Origin: JBDTNQ01 sp039933635
Lineage (GTDB): Bacteria; Acidobacteriota; Vicinamibacteria; Vicinamibacterales; SCN-69-37
Assembly (NCBI GenBank): GCA_039933635.1
Contig: JBDTNQ010000023.1
Span: 1 to 43,178 of the forward strand
Direction: 5' to 3'
Length of the DNA: 43,178 nucleotides
The notes under the pieces are model-generated. The model was given only the letters and a program-made list of their open reading frames with translations, searched no databases and was not told the origin of the DNA. The stretch's first letter is position 1. The number at the start of each line of letters is the position of its first letter. The translations under genes were made by a program, and so were the position numbers. Shown here in pieces: positions 32,486 to 40,918 of this stretch.

Positions 32486-33702
32486 GAGACCTTCAAGACC
32501 TCGCCGCCTGGTTTGCCGGCCGCGGTCCCGCTCACCAGGCCGGCACGCCGACGACGCTACCGAGTCCGTCGTTCATCGACAAGGGCCGCCGTTGCATTTC
32601 GTTCAGCAGCAATAACTACCTGGCACTCGCCACCAGCGAACGCCTCAAGGCGCGCGCCCACGCCGCCCTCGAGACCTACGGCGTCGGCAACTGCGAGTCT
32701 CGTCTGCTTGGCGGCAACCTCTCCCTCTACGAGGAACTCGAAGCCCGCCTCGCCTCCGTCAAAGGCAAAGACGCCGCAATCCTGTTCGCGACCGGCTTCC
32801 TCACCAATCTGGGCGTACTCCCGGCACTCGTTCGTCTGGCACAGACGGCGAGACTGATCGGATACCGGCCCCAGACGGCCTGGACGCACGCCTTCTTCAC
32901 CGATCAATTCAACCATCTCAGCATCCGGGAGGGCATTCGCGCATCCGGCGCGCCATCCATCACGTTCAAGCATCTCGATATGAACGATCTCGAGGCCAAG
33001 CTAAAGACATCAGTGGCCTCAGTCAAGATCATCGTCACAGACGGCGTCTTCAGTCAGCACGGGGATATCGTGCCGTTGCCGGACATGATGACCCTAGCGG
33101 ACCGCTACGACGCGAGCGTATACATCGACGATGCCCATGGAACGGGCGTGCTCGGCGCCACGGGCTCCGGCACAACCGAACACTTCAACATCGGTAGCCC
33201 GCGGATCATTAGCATGGGCACGTTGAGCAAGGCGTACGGGTGCATCGGCGGTTTCGTCGCCACCGACGCGACTGTGGCCACCCTGCTCCGCGCCGGGTGC
33301 GCAGCGTACGGATTTACCTCGACATTGCCACCGGATCAGGCCGCCGCCGTTCTTGAGGCCTTGGATATGGTGGTCGACGAGCCGTCTCGACGCGAACGCC
33401 TCTGGGCCAATCAGCGGCACGCCGTCGCCCGAATGGCGCGGCGCGGGCTTCAGTTCACGTCGACACAGACCCCCATCCTGCCCTTCCACGTCGGCGACGA
33501 AACCGCGTGCGCATTCCTTGCGAACTCATTCGCGGCCGAGGGCCTTCATGTCGACGCCATCACGTTTCCCGCCATTCCGATGGGACAGAGTCGACTGCGC
33601 TTCATCATGAACGCAGAGCACGACACAGCTGATATCGACCGCGCCGTGGATCTCCTCGGACATCTTGCCAATCACGTGGCTCCCGCGTTGCCCGCTAGGT
33701 AA
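32482..33702 (+). CDS. Alpha-oxoamine synthase (AONS/serine palmitoyltransferase family)
   Basis: PLP enzyme condensing an amino acid with an acyl thioester, with decarboxylation, to an alpha-aminoketone. Visible: SFSSNNYLALA, GVGNCESRLLGGNLSLYEEL, the PLP-stacking His in DQFNHLSI, VTDGVFSQHGDIVPLP, the PLP Asp in YIDDAHGTGVLG and the Schiff-base Lys in GTLSKAYGCIGGF. The C-terminal small domain runs to about residue 400, full length. Relatives are BioF (pimeloyl thioester + Ala), Kbl, HemA, SPT (palmitoyl + Ser) and CqsA (signal synthase). No biotin, haem or other sphingolipid genes are adjacent. With the dedicated ACP and ketosynthase, an acyl-ACP donor is likely; the amino acid is unknown. 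Confidence 0.9.
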   Translation: MRDLQDLAAWFAGRGPAHQAGTPTTLPSPSFIDKGRRCISFSSNNYLALATSERLKARAHAALETYGVGNCESRLLGGNLSLYEELEARLASVKGKDAAILFATGFLTNLGVLPALVRLAQTARLIGYRPQTAWTHAFFTDQFNHLSIREGIRASGAPSITFKHLDMNDLEAKLKTSVASVKIIVTDGVFSQHGDIVPLPDMMTLADRYDASVYIDDAHGTGVLGATGSGTTEHFNIGSPRIISMGTLSKAYGCIGGFVATDATVATLLRAGCAAYGFTSTLPPDQAAAVLEALDMVVDEPSRRERLWANQRHAVARMARRGLQFTSTQTPILPFHVGDETACAFLANSFAAEGLHVDAITFPAIPMGQSRLRFIMNAEHDTADIDRAVDLLGHLANHVAPALPAR

Positions 33703-34060
33703 GGCCGTTCAGAAGAACTTGGGCCGCCGGCCTATCTCCATGGTCGCGACCGACGGCGCTTACTTCTCCGGCTGAGCGGCCTGAGCCTCCCGAGCCAAAA
33801 GGCGTTGGGCAAAAGCAGCACCAGACGGTGTGTCCGGGCGCGGACAGCCCAACGACTAGCGCCCGCACTCGCCGGACACCCGCGCGTGGAACAGCTCTTG
33901 CCCCGCTTGCCCGCGGCGTCCTTTCCTTCCAAACTCGCGTGCATCTCGTCGGCCGCGCTGACGGTGCTCTCCGTCGCCACGTCGACGCTTGCCCATGGGG
34001 TGCCGTCCGCACTGCATTCGGATCTGAAGATCAGTTTCCCGCCAGCCGCCGCGTTGATGA
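33703..34060. other. Intergenic region with an imperfect hairpin
   Basis: No supportable gene. CGTTGGGC (33803-33810) and GCCCAACG (33847-33854) can pair, with an inner GTCC/GGAC stem; this may terminate the oxoamine synthase operon. Open frames on both strands lack recognisable motifs. Confidence 0.4.
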
Positions 34061-34660
34061 CTCCGAGCGCCTCCTGCGGGACCGGCTGCGCCCCTTCCCG
34101 AGCGCCGCGGGTACGGCAAGTCGGATGGACAGATCTACCGCCGGGAAGTGGGTGCAGACACCGGCGCAAGAATGACTGGCCGCCTACAGGCGGAAACCGA
34201 CGATGTGCTCGCCGCACTGGACTACGCCAAGGGCCTGCCGGATATCGACATCCATCGCATCGGCATCATGGGATGGTCGTTCGGCGGAATCATTTCCGTA
34301 TTTGCCGCCAGCCGCAGTGATGGATTTTACGCGATCGTCGATCAGGCCGGCGGTTCCCTAACGTGGAACAGGAGCCGCGAGCTTCAGACGGCAATGCAGG
34401 ACGCGGCGCGAAAGATTCGGATCCCGTTACTCTGCCTGGGCGCAGAGAATGATGCCACCACGGAGTCCGTCAAGAGCGTTTGTGACAATGCCGCGAGGAA
34501 CGGCGCCGACGCGGCTGTGACAATCTACCCACCGTTCACACCGACCCAGAATCTCAACAACGTCGCCCCCGGACACCTCCTCTTCTCCGGCCAGGGTGTT
34601 GCCGTCTGGGGCCAGGACGTCGTACGATTCTTCAACACACACCGTCCTCGTAGAGATTAG
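34061..34660 (+). pseudogene. Alpha/beta hydrolase (dienelactone-hydrolase type), N-terminally truncated
   Basis: The preserved part reads PERRGYGKSDGQIYRREVG, then the nucleophile elbow IGIMGWSFGGI, the acidic residue in LCLGAENDATT and the His in APGHLLFSGQGV. So the catalytic triad region is intact. The expected first strands and oxyanion region (about 60-80 residues) are missing: a TGA at 34058-34060 precedes the open frame, and no homologous sequence is visible upstream. Some GTG/ATG codons inside (34148) could give a shorter product, but it would lack the core sheet. Confidence 0.6.
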
Positions 34661-35282
34661 GGACAACGCACGAGCACTCCCGCGTCGTCGCTGGTCGCCG
34701 AGTCCCCACCACTGCGCCCAGCAGCCTTGAGGCGCACCAGAAGTTCCATCCGGTCCTCGATCTGATTCTCGAGGATCATCGGGCCAATGTTCATGCGGGT
34801 GAACGCAGGGTGCGCCCACCACGAGCGCCCACCGCTCGCGCGGGGCTGGGCGTACACGGTGGCTGACCTCCGCACGAGCTTCGAGGAGCGCCTTACGTCC
34901 GATGTCCGTTAGGCCGGATCAAGCACAGTCCGCGTTTACGTCTGAGATATCGCTCAAGTAGCGGGAGGGAGACCATAAAAATGGCGACGCCCGGCGAAAC
35001 GGCTTATGCAGGAGGTCTATCGGGCCGGATCAGGACCAAGCTCACGAGCCGACCTGCCCGGCCCACGACCCGGGGTGCGGCCCCTGCGGCGGCGCGTAAT
35101 ACGGGCCCGGTCTTGAGGGTGACGCCAATTCGCCTAAGATGTAGTGACCAGACATTGACGGTCTCAGATCCAGAGCGATGAGCGGTGCTGCGGCCTGTCG
35201 TCCGCCTGGGCACACGCAACTGTGACGCGCTGTGGTCTGCCAGACGATAGCGAGTCGACTGGGCCAGTCCGGAGGGGATTCC
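34661..35282. other. Gene-poor region with unrecognised fragments
   Basis: The minus strand holds two short coding-like pieces, LTDIGRKALLEARAEVS near 34870-34925 and WWAHPAFTRMNIGPMILENQ with IEDRMELLVRLKAAG near 34735-34830. They are in different frames and resemble parts of helical regulatory proteins. I cannot assign them and treat them as debris. Confidence 0.3.
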
Positions 35283-35918
35283 ATGAACAGGCAGACTCGG
35301 TCGCGCTCGGCCGTCGCCGTGGGCTGCAGATTCGGCCTGCTCCTCGGCGCCATGCACGTCATCAATCACTCGCTCGAAGTGTTTGCCAATCTACAACCGC
35401 CCCTGCCGGCGGTCCGTGGCGTTGCGATGTGGGTCATCATCTTTGCTGTCTGCGGCGCAGCGAGTTCGGTCGGCGTCGGCCGCACCCGCTCGGTGCGCCT
35501 CGGTACGGTTGCCAGCGTGCTTGCCGCCGTCTGTGGTGCGGTGCTTCTCGTTGTCTATGCGATTGCCGTGGGGGTCGCGCGCGGGGAGCCGCTCCCGTTT
35601 CAGACAATCGTCAGCACGGGAGGCATCCATATAGGCGGTTCGGTGCTCGTCGGATTAGCGATCGGCCTCGTGAGCGGATCGATCGCGGCGGCGTTGGTCC
35701 GAACGAGCAGGGCGACCGCTATCGGAGCGGTCGTCAGCCAAGTCCTCCTGCTCGCCCTCGGGCTGGCTGCGATCGAGCACGCGACTGGTCTCGAGCGGTC
35801 GGCTCGCCCCCCCTTCATCATGTTCGGGCTGCCGGCCGTCGCCGTCGCCCTCGCGGTGCTCGCTCCTGCGGTGTGGGTACTGACGGTTCCCGGCCGCACG
35901 GCTGAAGGCCGGGCTTGA
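35283..35918 (+). CDS. Polytopic membrane protein of unknown function
   Basis: A 211-residue integral membrane protein with about five or six helices (FGLLLGAMHVINHSLEVF, VAMWVIIFAVCGAASSVGV, VASVLAAVCGAVLLVVYAIA, SVLVGLAIGLVSGSIAAAL, AVVSQVLLLALGLAAIEHA, PAVAVALAVLAPAVWVLTV). The start is ATG 35283, with ggagggg at good spacing. It resembles the small DUF4199-like or YIP-type membrane proteins only in layout; I do not recognise the family. It is monocistronic. Confidence 0.6.
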   Translation: MNRQTRSRSAVAVGCRFGLLLGAMHVINHSLEVFANLQPPLPAVRGVAMWVIIFAVCGAASSVGVGRTRSVRLGTVASVLAAVCGAVLLVVYAIAVGVARGEPLPFQTIVSTGGIHIGGSVLVGLAIGLVSGSIAAALVRTSRATAIGAVVSQVLLLALGLAAIEHATGLERSARPPFIMFGLPAVAVALAVLAPAVWVLTVPGRTAEGRA

Positions 35919-36233
35919 AGACCGCACAAGGTTTGGTCGAAATGGCGAGACCAAGAGGTTCCAGTGACTGCTAAAGCGCCCGCCACTGCGCTCACCGACG
36001 GTGCGACCTGGTGACATGTCCTGAGCGTTTCAGCGACCGTCAGAGACCGCGGCGGCAAGGTCAGCGGGATGGATCACAAAATCCCGGCCAGAAAGCGGCA
36101 AGCATTCGAGAACTCCATGAGGTCCTCGATCTTCTTGAATCCGCCGTTCTTCTGACGGTATCGGTGGCCACTCCAGAGTAGCGCCGTAGTCACGACCAGC
36201 CAACCGCAGTGGGCCAAGCCAATTGTCAGATAG

Positions 36234-36261
36234 CCGACAATGTCTGGTTCCCGACAATGTC
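36234..36261. repeat. Two tandem 11-base repeats upstream of the element's first gene
   Basis: CCGACAATGTC at 36234-36244 and again at 36251-36261 (17-base period). Each contains the palindrome GACA-A-TGTC. An inverted attgtc precedes them at 36222-36227. The array lies 60-85 bases upstream of the start at 36320. It could be an autoregulatory operator or short iterons for the replication-relaxation-like genes. Confidence 0.55.
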
Positions 36262-36319
36262 AGCCACATGACAGGCATCTCGCCTAGATCGGCGTAACGT
36301 GACCCGCGAGGTTCACCGC

Positions 36320-37183
36320 ATGTCGAGGGGCCGAGACGACGACCGTGATCTCACGCCGGAGCGAGAACCGGAGCCCGTCATTCACGCGCGCGTCGAGGAG
36401 GTCCCTGCGCGCGGCCTGACGCTGCCCCGCGGGGACGTTCGGGAGCCCGTCGAGGGTCGCGACCGCGATTATTTCCTGAACGGCGCAGATGTTCGAGCCC
36501 TGGCGACCGTCGGCGCATTCCGGGTCGTGCCGACGGAGGACCTTGAGACCGGCGGAGCGGGCCCGGCCCTCTGGCGCCACCTCGCCGATGAGGGCCTCGT
36601 GACGCTCGAGACGATCGTGGATCGCGACGGCGCCCAACACGTCGCGGCGCTGACACGCGAGGGCAAAGACTTGCTCGACACCCATTCCATGCCACGGGCA
36701 GGTGGCCATGAGCAGGAGTACTACGCCGGAATCGTCAAGCCGCGGGAGCTGCGGCACGACGCGCAGTTGTATCGAGTCTTCCAAGCAGAGGCGGCCCGCA
36801 TCGAGCGCGAGGGTGGACGCGTCACGCGGGTCATCCTCGACTACGAACTGAAGCGCGACTATCAGATATTCCTGAACCGGAAGCACCGGCCAGACGATAC
36901 GGACCTGCGACACGACCGCCAGGCCTTCGCGAAGTCCCACGAGCTCCCCATCGTCCGCGGCCACCTGGAACTGCCCGATCTGCGCATCGAATACGAGACC
37001 GAGTCGGGCCGACTTGAGCACCGTGACGTGGAGCTCGTGACCGAGCACTACTCCCGCGGACAGCTGTCCGGTAAGTCCCAGGCCGGCTTCGCGCGCTATC
37101 GAGGCAGCGCATCGGGCGGGCGCGGCGGCAACACCCGCCGAGGCGGCACGCCGCATGATCCCAAGCACCTGGAGCGGCTCTGA
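36320..37183 (+). CDS. Winged-helix, replication-relaxation-like protein of an integrative element
   Basis: A 287-residue protein. The basic N-terminus is followed by a winged-helix region (FLNGADVRALATVGAFRVV, LWRHLADEGLVTLETIV, ALTREGKDLLDTH). A C-terminal domain then reads RVILDYELKRDYQIFLNRKH, HLELPDLRIEYETESG and DVELVTEHYSRGQLSGKSQA-GFARY. The last block resembles the nuclease-like fold of replication-relaxation (Replic_Relax) proteins, where (F)ELDrgTE..SGK..Y is typical. ATG 36320 follows gagg; GTG 36299 is an alternative. Stop and start overlap with the next gene (TGATG). I infer a DNA-processing role in mobilisation or replication of the element; family membership is tentative. Confidence 0.6.
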   Translation: MSRGRDDDRDLTPEREPEPVIHARVEEVPARGLTLPRGDVREPVEGRDRDYFLNGADVRALATVGAFRVVPTEDLETGGAGPALWRHLADEGLVTLETIVDRDGAQHVAALTREGKDLLDTHSMPRAGGHEQEYYAGIVKPRELRHDAQLYRVFQAEAARIEREGGRVTRVILDYELKRDYQIFLNRKHRPDDTDLRHDRQAFAKSHELPIVRGHLELPDLRIEYETESGRLEHRDVELVTEHYSRGQLSGKSQAGFARYRGSASGGRGGNTRRGGTPHDPKHLERL

Positions 37184-38199
37184 TGACGTTCGACGAGCGC
37201 GTCACCGCCCTGGCGCCCCTCGGCTTCAGCGAGCGTCAGACCCGCTTCCTCGTCACGGTCGCGCTCCACAGCGGCTTCTGTCTGCGCCGGCACTACACGG
37301 CATTCGCCGGCCTGAAGTACGGGGCCGGCGTGCGCGACTTTCTGGACCGCCTGGTCGCGCGACGCCTGGCACGCCGGTTTCAATTCCGGCCCGACCGCGG
37401 CCATGTCTACCATCTGCACCACGCGCGGATCTATGCCGCCATCCACCAGGACGACAATCGGAATCGGCGTCGCACGAGCCCGGCGTTGGTGGCCCGCAAG
37501 CTGATGCTCCTCGACTACGTCCTCGGCGAACCACGCGTCGACTGGCACGCCACGGAGCAGGACAAGGTCGCGCTGTTCACGACCCGGCTGGGGATCGCGC
37601 CGGCCCATCTGCCACAACGGGTGTACATCGCGCAGCGCTACAAAGAGCCCAGTACCATTCGCTATTTCATCCACAAGCTGCCCATCTTCCTGGAGGGCGA
37701 CTCCCGCGTGACCTCGTTCGTGTTCTTGGTCACGGATAGCTCGGGCCACGCCTTCGAGCAGTTTCTGGCGGACCACCTGCGCCTGCTGAACCAGCTCCCG
37801 ACCTGGCGGATCGTCGCCGTCGCCGCGAAGGATGTGCGGGGGCTGCCGGCATGCACCGCAGCACTGCGGCGATTTGCGAACGCCGTGCAGCAACCGCGGG
37901 CGGCCGAAGAGGTCGCCGCGCTCCTACAGTACTTCGAGACACAGGATCTCGTGGGCCAGAACGACATCACGACTCTTGGGCTCAAACGGATCGACGCGTG
38001 GCATCAATCTCGGCGGCGATTCGCGGCGCCGGAGTTTACGGAGCTGTTCTCGCAGTGGAAGGCCGAGGGGCCTGGGGTCGTCAGGGACCGTGGCGGTGCG
38101 CCGTTCCTGGCCGCCCTCAGAACAGGGAAAGGCGGCCTCGTCACGCACGAACTGCCGATCGGCTATGACCGCTTCGGCACCCGACCGGGCGTGAGTTGA
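37183..38199 (+). CDS. Winged-helix protein of unknown function, second gene of the pair
   Basis: A 338-residue protein. It has an N-terminal winged helix (GFSERQTRFLVTVALHSGFC, LRRHYTAFAGLKYGAGVRDF, LDRLVARRLARRFQF), a middle part (RVDWHATEQDKVALFTTRLG, RYFIHKLPIFLEGDSRVTSF) and a C-terminus, FAAPEFTELFSQWKAEGPG. It overlaps the previous gene by one base (TGATG), so the pair is translationally coupled. Similar pairs occur next to xis and int in integrative elements of Acidobacteriota and Proteobacteria; no catalytic motif is evident. The function is unknown; a replication or transfer role with its neighbour is inferred. Confidence 0.6.
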   Translation: MTFDERVTALAPLGFSERQTRFLVTVALHSGFCLRRHYTAFAGLKYGAGVRDFLDRLVARRLARRFQFRPDRGHVYHLHHARIYAAIHQDDNRNRRRTSPALVARKLMLLDYVLGEPRVDWHATEQDKVALFTTRLGIAPAHLPQRVYIAQRYKEPSTIRYFIHKLPIFLEGDSRVTSFVFLVTDSSGHAFEQFLADHLRLLNQLPTWRIVAVAAKDVRGLPACTAALRRFANAVQQPRAAEEVAALLQYFETQDLVGQNDITTLGLKRIDAWHQSRRRFAAPEFTELFSQWKAEGPGVVRDRGGAPFLAALRTGKGGLVTHELPIGYDRFGTRPGVS

Positions 38200-38741
38200 G
38201 GCGCCACCGTGGCGAAACAACGATGGCGGGTACGGTGGCTATGGAACTAGCCCCCCGATTGGCACCCCCACGGAAGACAAGGACGCGCGCAATCGACCGG
38301 TAACGCTCGAAAATGCTGACACTTGGCGACGAAGCAAGACAAGCGACCCAGCGCAGTCGGCGGCGTGCGGGGCCGCCGCCGCGGTCGCAACGGAAGCCTG
38401 GCCGAAGGGGGGAGCGACCCCCTCAGAACCCGCCTGGCCCGACCGGCGCGTGTCCGCGCCGGCCAGCCTGCGGCAGCCGGGAGTCGCTCCCCCCTTCGGC
38501 CAGGCGATGTCCCTCGACGATCACGCAAGGCGACACCAGACGTGACACGCTCGTGATCACGAGGCCATCACGTTGTCGATTGTCCGGCGGCGCTCGACTC
38601 CGTCAAGGCGCGTCGCTCCGCTCCGCCCACGCGCGGCGTGGCTGGCGGCCGTGACGGAGCCTCCGCGCAGCCTGATTCAGCTCATGCGCGATGGCCAGAG
38701 ATCGTACGTAGCAAACGACGCGGCGGACCGGGAGGGTTCAC
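38200..38741. other. Intergenic region containing the large palindrome
   Basis: About 540 bases between the replication-like pair and the excisionase gene. No gene is supported. The notable structure is the 21-bp perfect inverted repeat at 38398-38503 (listed separately). Confidence 0.6.
38398..38503. repeat. Large perfect inverted repeat with nested hairpin
   Basis: Arms CTGGCCGAAGGGGGGAGCGAC (38398-38418, first 20 bases plus C) and its exact reverse complement (38483-38503) flank a 64-base core. The core contains a second hairpin, CCGGCGCG-TGTC-CGCGCCGG, extended by CTGGCC/GGCCAG. The whole unit could extrude as a cruciform. Its position between replication-relaxation-like genes and xis/int fits an origin of transfer or replication of the element (inference). 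Confidence 0.75.
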
Positions 38742-38957
38742 ATGCAGGCACAACTGACGCAGGCACTGACGGAACACGACGCGGCTCGGATCCTGGGCCT
38801 GTCCGTGGCAACTCTGCGCGCATGGCGGCTGAAGGGCAAAGGACCACGCTTCGTGCGCTTTGGGCGCGCGGTGCGATATCTCGAAGCGGACATCGCGCAC
38901 TACCAACAACTGTGCGCCGTCGATGCGACGTTCGATCGCCGGTCGGCATCGCGCTAG
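38742..38957 (+). CDS. Excisionase / AlpA-type HTH protein
   Basis: A 71-residue DNA-binding protein with a single MerR/AlpA-type helix-turn-helix: EHDAARILGLSVATLRAWRL, KGKGPRFVRFGRAVRYLEAD. This is the HTH_17 excisionase pattern. Its start, ATG 38742, is preceded by ggaggg. It is convergent with the integrase gene (19 bases between stops), the common layout in integrative elements. It probably bends att DNA or controls integrase direction. Confidence 0.85.
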   Translation: MQAQLTQALTEHDAARILGLSVATLRAWRLKGKGPRFVRFGRAVRYLEADIAHYQQLCAVDATFDRRSASR

Positions 38958-38976
38958 ATGGCGCGCGAATCGGCTG

Positions 38977-40182
38977 CTAGGCGCTCAGCAGCCTCTCAAC
39001 CGCGGCCGCCTTCACGGCCGGCGCCAAGTGCGCGTAGCGCAACGTCATCTTCAAATCCGCATGTCCGAGCAATTCTCGGATCGTGTTGAGGTCAACGCCG
39101 GCCATTGCGAGCTTGCTGGCAAAGGTGTGCCGCAGATCATGAAACCGAAACGGCTCAATCTTCGCGTCCTTGACCAACCTGAGCCACGCCGTCTTCACGT
39201 CGTCTCGCTTCCCTTCCTTGCCCGCGAACACATGCACGTCAGGCAGCACGTCCGCCGGCATCCAGGCAGTCATGACCGTGACCGCCTCCCGATTCAAATT
39301 GACGACTCGGGTTTGTCCCGACTTCGTGCCGTCACCACGCGCGGTGACCAACGCCCGAGGCAGATCAACATCGCGCCATCGCAGATGAAACAGCTCGCCT
39401 CTCCTGAGACCCGTGTTGAGTGCCAGAAGCACCAAGGGCGTGACATGGTCGGTGTACGTGCCGAACACAGGCAGCAGCTCATATCCGCGAATCGTCCGCC
39501 ACTCGTTCGCACTCTCGCGAGCAACACGACGCTTGTCATCTCGCGCGGCCAGCGCTTGGCGCAGCTGCCTCTCTTCGTCCGGTGTGAGGTAGCGCACCAC
39601 GCCACGCTCATCTACACGCGACGCCTTGAGCTTGGAGAGCGGGTGCTCGCGGAGCACGCCGAAGTCCACGGCGCGACTGAGCACCGAGCGCAGCGAAGCC
39701 AGGTCCCGGTTAACCGTCGACGGCTTGATCCCTGCCAGGAGGCGCCCCGTGCGCCAGCGCTCAACGCGAGCCAGTGTGATGTCCTTGAGAGGCAGCGGAT
39801 CAAACTCCCCGAAGGTCGCCGCGAGCCTCCTGAGGGTTTCGGCGCCAGTCTGCCGATTGGCCGTCACCCAAGGCCCATACTCTTTCTCGAGAAACAGACC
39901 GAGCGAGGACGCGTTCGCAGCGCGCTTCTCGGCGTGGGGGTCCTTGCCGCGAGCCACGTCGCCCCGGAGCCCGTCCGCCTCTTCGCGGGCTTCCGAGAGG
40001 GTAAAGTCGTCGAGCGAGCCGATGAGCATCCAGCGGCCTCGGCGCGCGTTAAATCGCCAGGCATGGCGTCCGCTCGCAAGACATCTGAGCACGAGGCCCC
40101 GGCATCGCGTGTCGCGGATGTCGACGAGCCGCGGTGCCCGCTGCAGGTCGCGGATCAGTTTCTCGGTTATCAGCTTGGTCAT
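38977..40182 (-). CDS. Tyrosine recombinase (integrase) of an integrative element
   Basis: Phage-type site-specific integrase: an N-terminal arm-binding/DUF4102-like part (RLVDIRDTRCRGLVLRCLAS), a core-binding SAM-like domain (about 90-190) and a catalytic domain with Arg in LNTGLRRGELFHL, HDLRHTFAS (H-x-x-R), a His in LLGHADLKMTLRY and the nucleophile Tyr in RYAHL. It is full length. ATG 40182 is chosen over 40203 because it starts the family N-terminus. It begins 58 bases from the 3' end of tRNA-Arg(CCT) and is transcribed away from it, the classic arrangement for integration into the tRNA 3' end. Confidence 0.93.
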   Translation of the reverse strand: MTKLITEKLIRDLQRAPRLVDIRDTRCRGLVLRCLASGRHAWRFNARRGRWMLIGSLDDFTLSEAREEADGLRGDVARGKDPHAEKRAANASSLGLFLEKEYGPWVTANRQTGAETLRRLAATFGEFDPLPLKDITLARVERWRTGRLLAGIKPSTVNRDLASLRSVLSRAVDFGVLREHPLSKLKASRVDERGVVRYLTPDEERQLRQALAARDDKRRVARESANEWRTIRGYELLPVFGTYTDHVTPLVLLALNTGLRRGELFHLRWRDVDLPRALVTARGDGTKSGQTRVVNLNREAVTVMTAWMPADVLPDVHVFAGKEGKRDDVKTAWLRLVKDAKIEPFRFHDLRHTFASKLAMAGVDLNTIRELLGHADLKMTLRYAHLAPAVKAAAVERLLSA

Positions 40183-40239
40183 GAGTCTGCACCCATAATG
40201 CACCCACAGAACTGGGCTGATGCAGATTCTAGCGTTTTT

Positions 40240-40316
40240 TGGTGCGCCCGGGCCGATTTGAACGGCCGACCCCCGCCTTAGGAGGGCGGTGCTCTATCCA
40301 GCTGAGCTACGGGCGC
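40240..40316 (-). tRNA. tRNA-Arg (anticodon CCT)
   Basis: Cloverleaf on the minus strand: acceptor GCGCCCG / CGGGCGC, D-arm GCTCAGCTGGATAGAGC, anticodon stem CCGCC/GGCGG with loop CTCCTAA (anticodon CCT, at 40280-40282), T-arm GGCCG-TTCAAAT-CGGCC, discriminator A and an encoded CCA (40240-40242). It reads AGG codons. The gene is intact and borders an integrase gene, so it is the likely attachment site. Confidence 0.95.
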
Positions 40317-40381
40317 ATGTGAGGGTGCGGGCTGCCGGCGGCTGCTAAGTTCTAGGCTAACGTGCGTCGTTCTGCCGACGC

Positions 40382-40918
40382 TTAGTACTGCAGTACGGCA
40401 CTGACCGGTTCGCCGATCAGCCGATCGCGCCCCTTCAGCGCGAGAAGTTCGATCAGAAATTGCACGCCCACGACGTCGCCGCCAAGCGCGCGCACCAGAC
40501 CCACGGTCGCCGCGGCCGTGCCGCCGGTCGCGAGCAGATCGTCGACGATCAAGACGCGCTGCCCCTTCGCGACCGCATCGTCGTGAATTTCCAGCGTGTC
40601 GGTACCGTACTCGAGATCGTACGACGCACGCTGCTTCGTCGACGGCAGCTTGCCTGGCTTGCGCACAGGTGAAAACCCGGCCTTGAGCCGGTCGGCAACG
40701 GCGGCGCCGAAGATAAAGCCGCGGCTCTCGATGCCAACCACGAGATCGATCTTCGCGTTGGTGTAGGGACTCGTCATCGCGTCGAGCGCGAGTTGAAGAC
40801 CCTCCGCGTCCTGTAACAGCGTCGTCACGTCATAGAAGAGAATCCCGGGCTTCGGGAAGTCGGGAACGTGGCGAATCCGCGATTTCAGTGCCTGCATGTC
40901 AGTTTGATCCCCAGTCAT
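40382..40918 (-). CDS. apt: Adenine phosphoribosyltransferase
   Basis: Purine-salvage enzyme making AMP from adenine and PRPP. Conserved PDFPKPGILFYDVTTLL (N-terminal), VVGIESRGFIFGAAVA, PVRKPGKLP and the PRPP-binding loop VLIVDDLLATGGTAAA are all present. At about 179 residues it is the standard Apt length. ATG 40918 shares its A with the TGA of the acylphosphatase gene (TGATG); GTG 40921 is an alternative start. Cytoplasmic housekeeping enzyme; the paired acylphosphatase is a common but functionally unlinked neighbour. Confidence 0.95.
   Translation of the reverse strand: MTGDQTDMQALKSRIRHVPDFPKPGILFYDVTTLLQDAEGLQLALDAMTSPYTNAKIDLVVGIESRGFIFGAAVADRLKAGFSPVRKPGKLPSTKQRASYDLEYGTDTLEIHDDAVAKGQRVLIVDDLLATGGTAAATVGLVRALGGDVVGVQFLIELLALKGRDRLIGEPVSAVLQY

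Noticed and set aside
33803..33854. attC-like pair GTTGGGC ... GCCCAAC
   Set aside because: The core motifs are in the wrong order (GTTRRRY before RYYYAAC) and only about 40 bases apart; no integron integrase or cassette is present. More likely a simple hairpin.
36030..36278. Small minus-strand open frame near the repeat array
   Set aside because: No recognisable motif, no ribosome-binding site, and it overlaps the repeat and promoter region of the integrative element.
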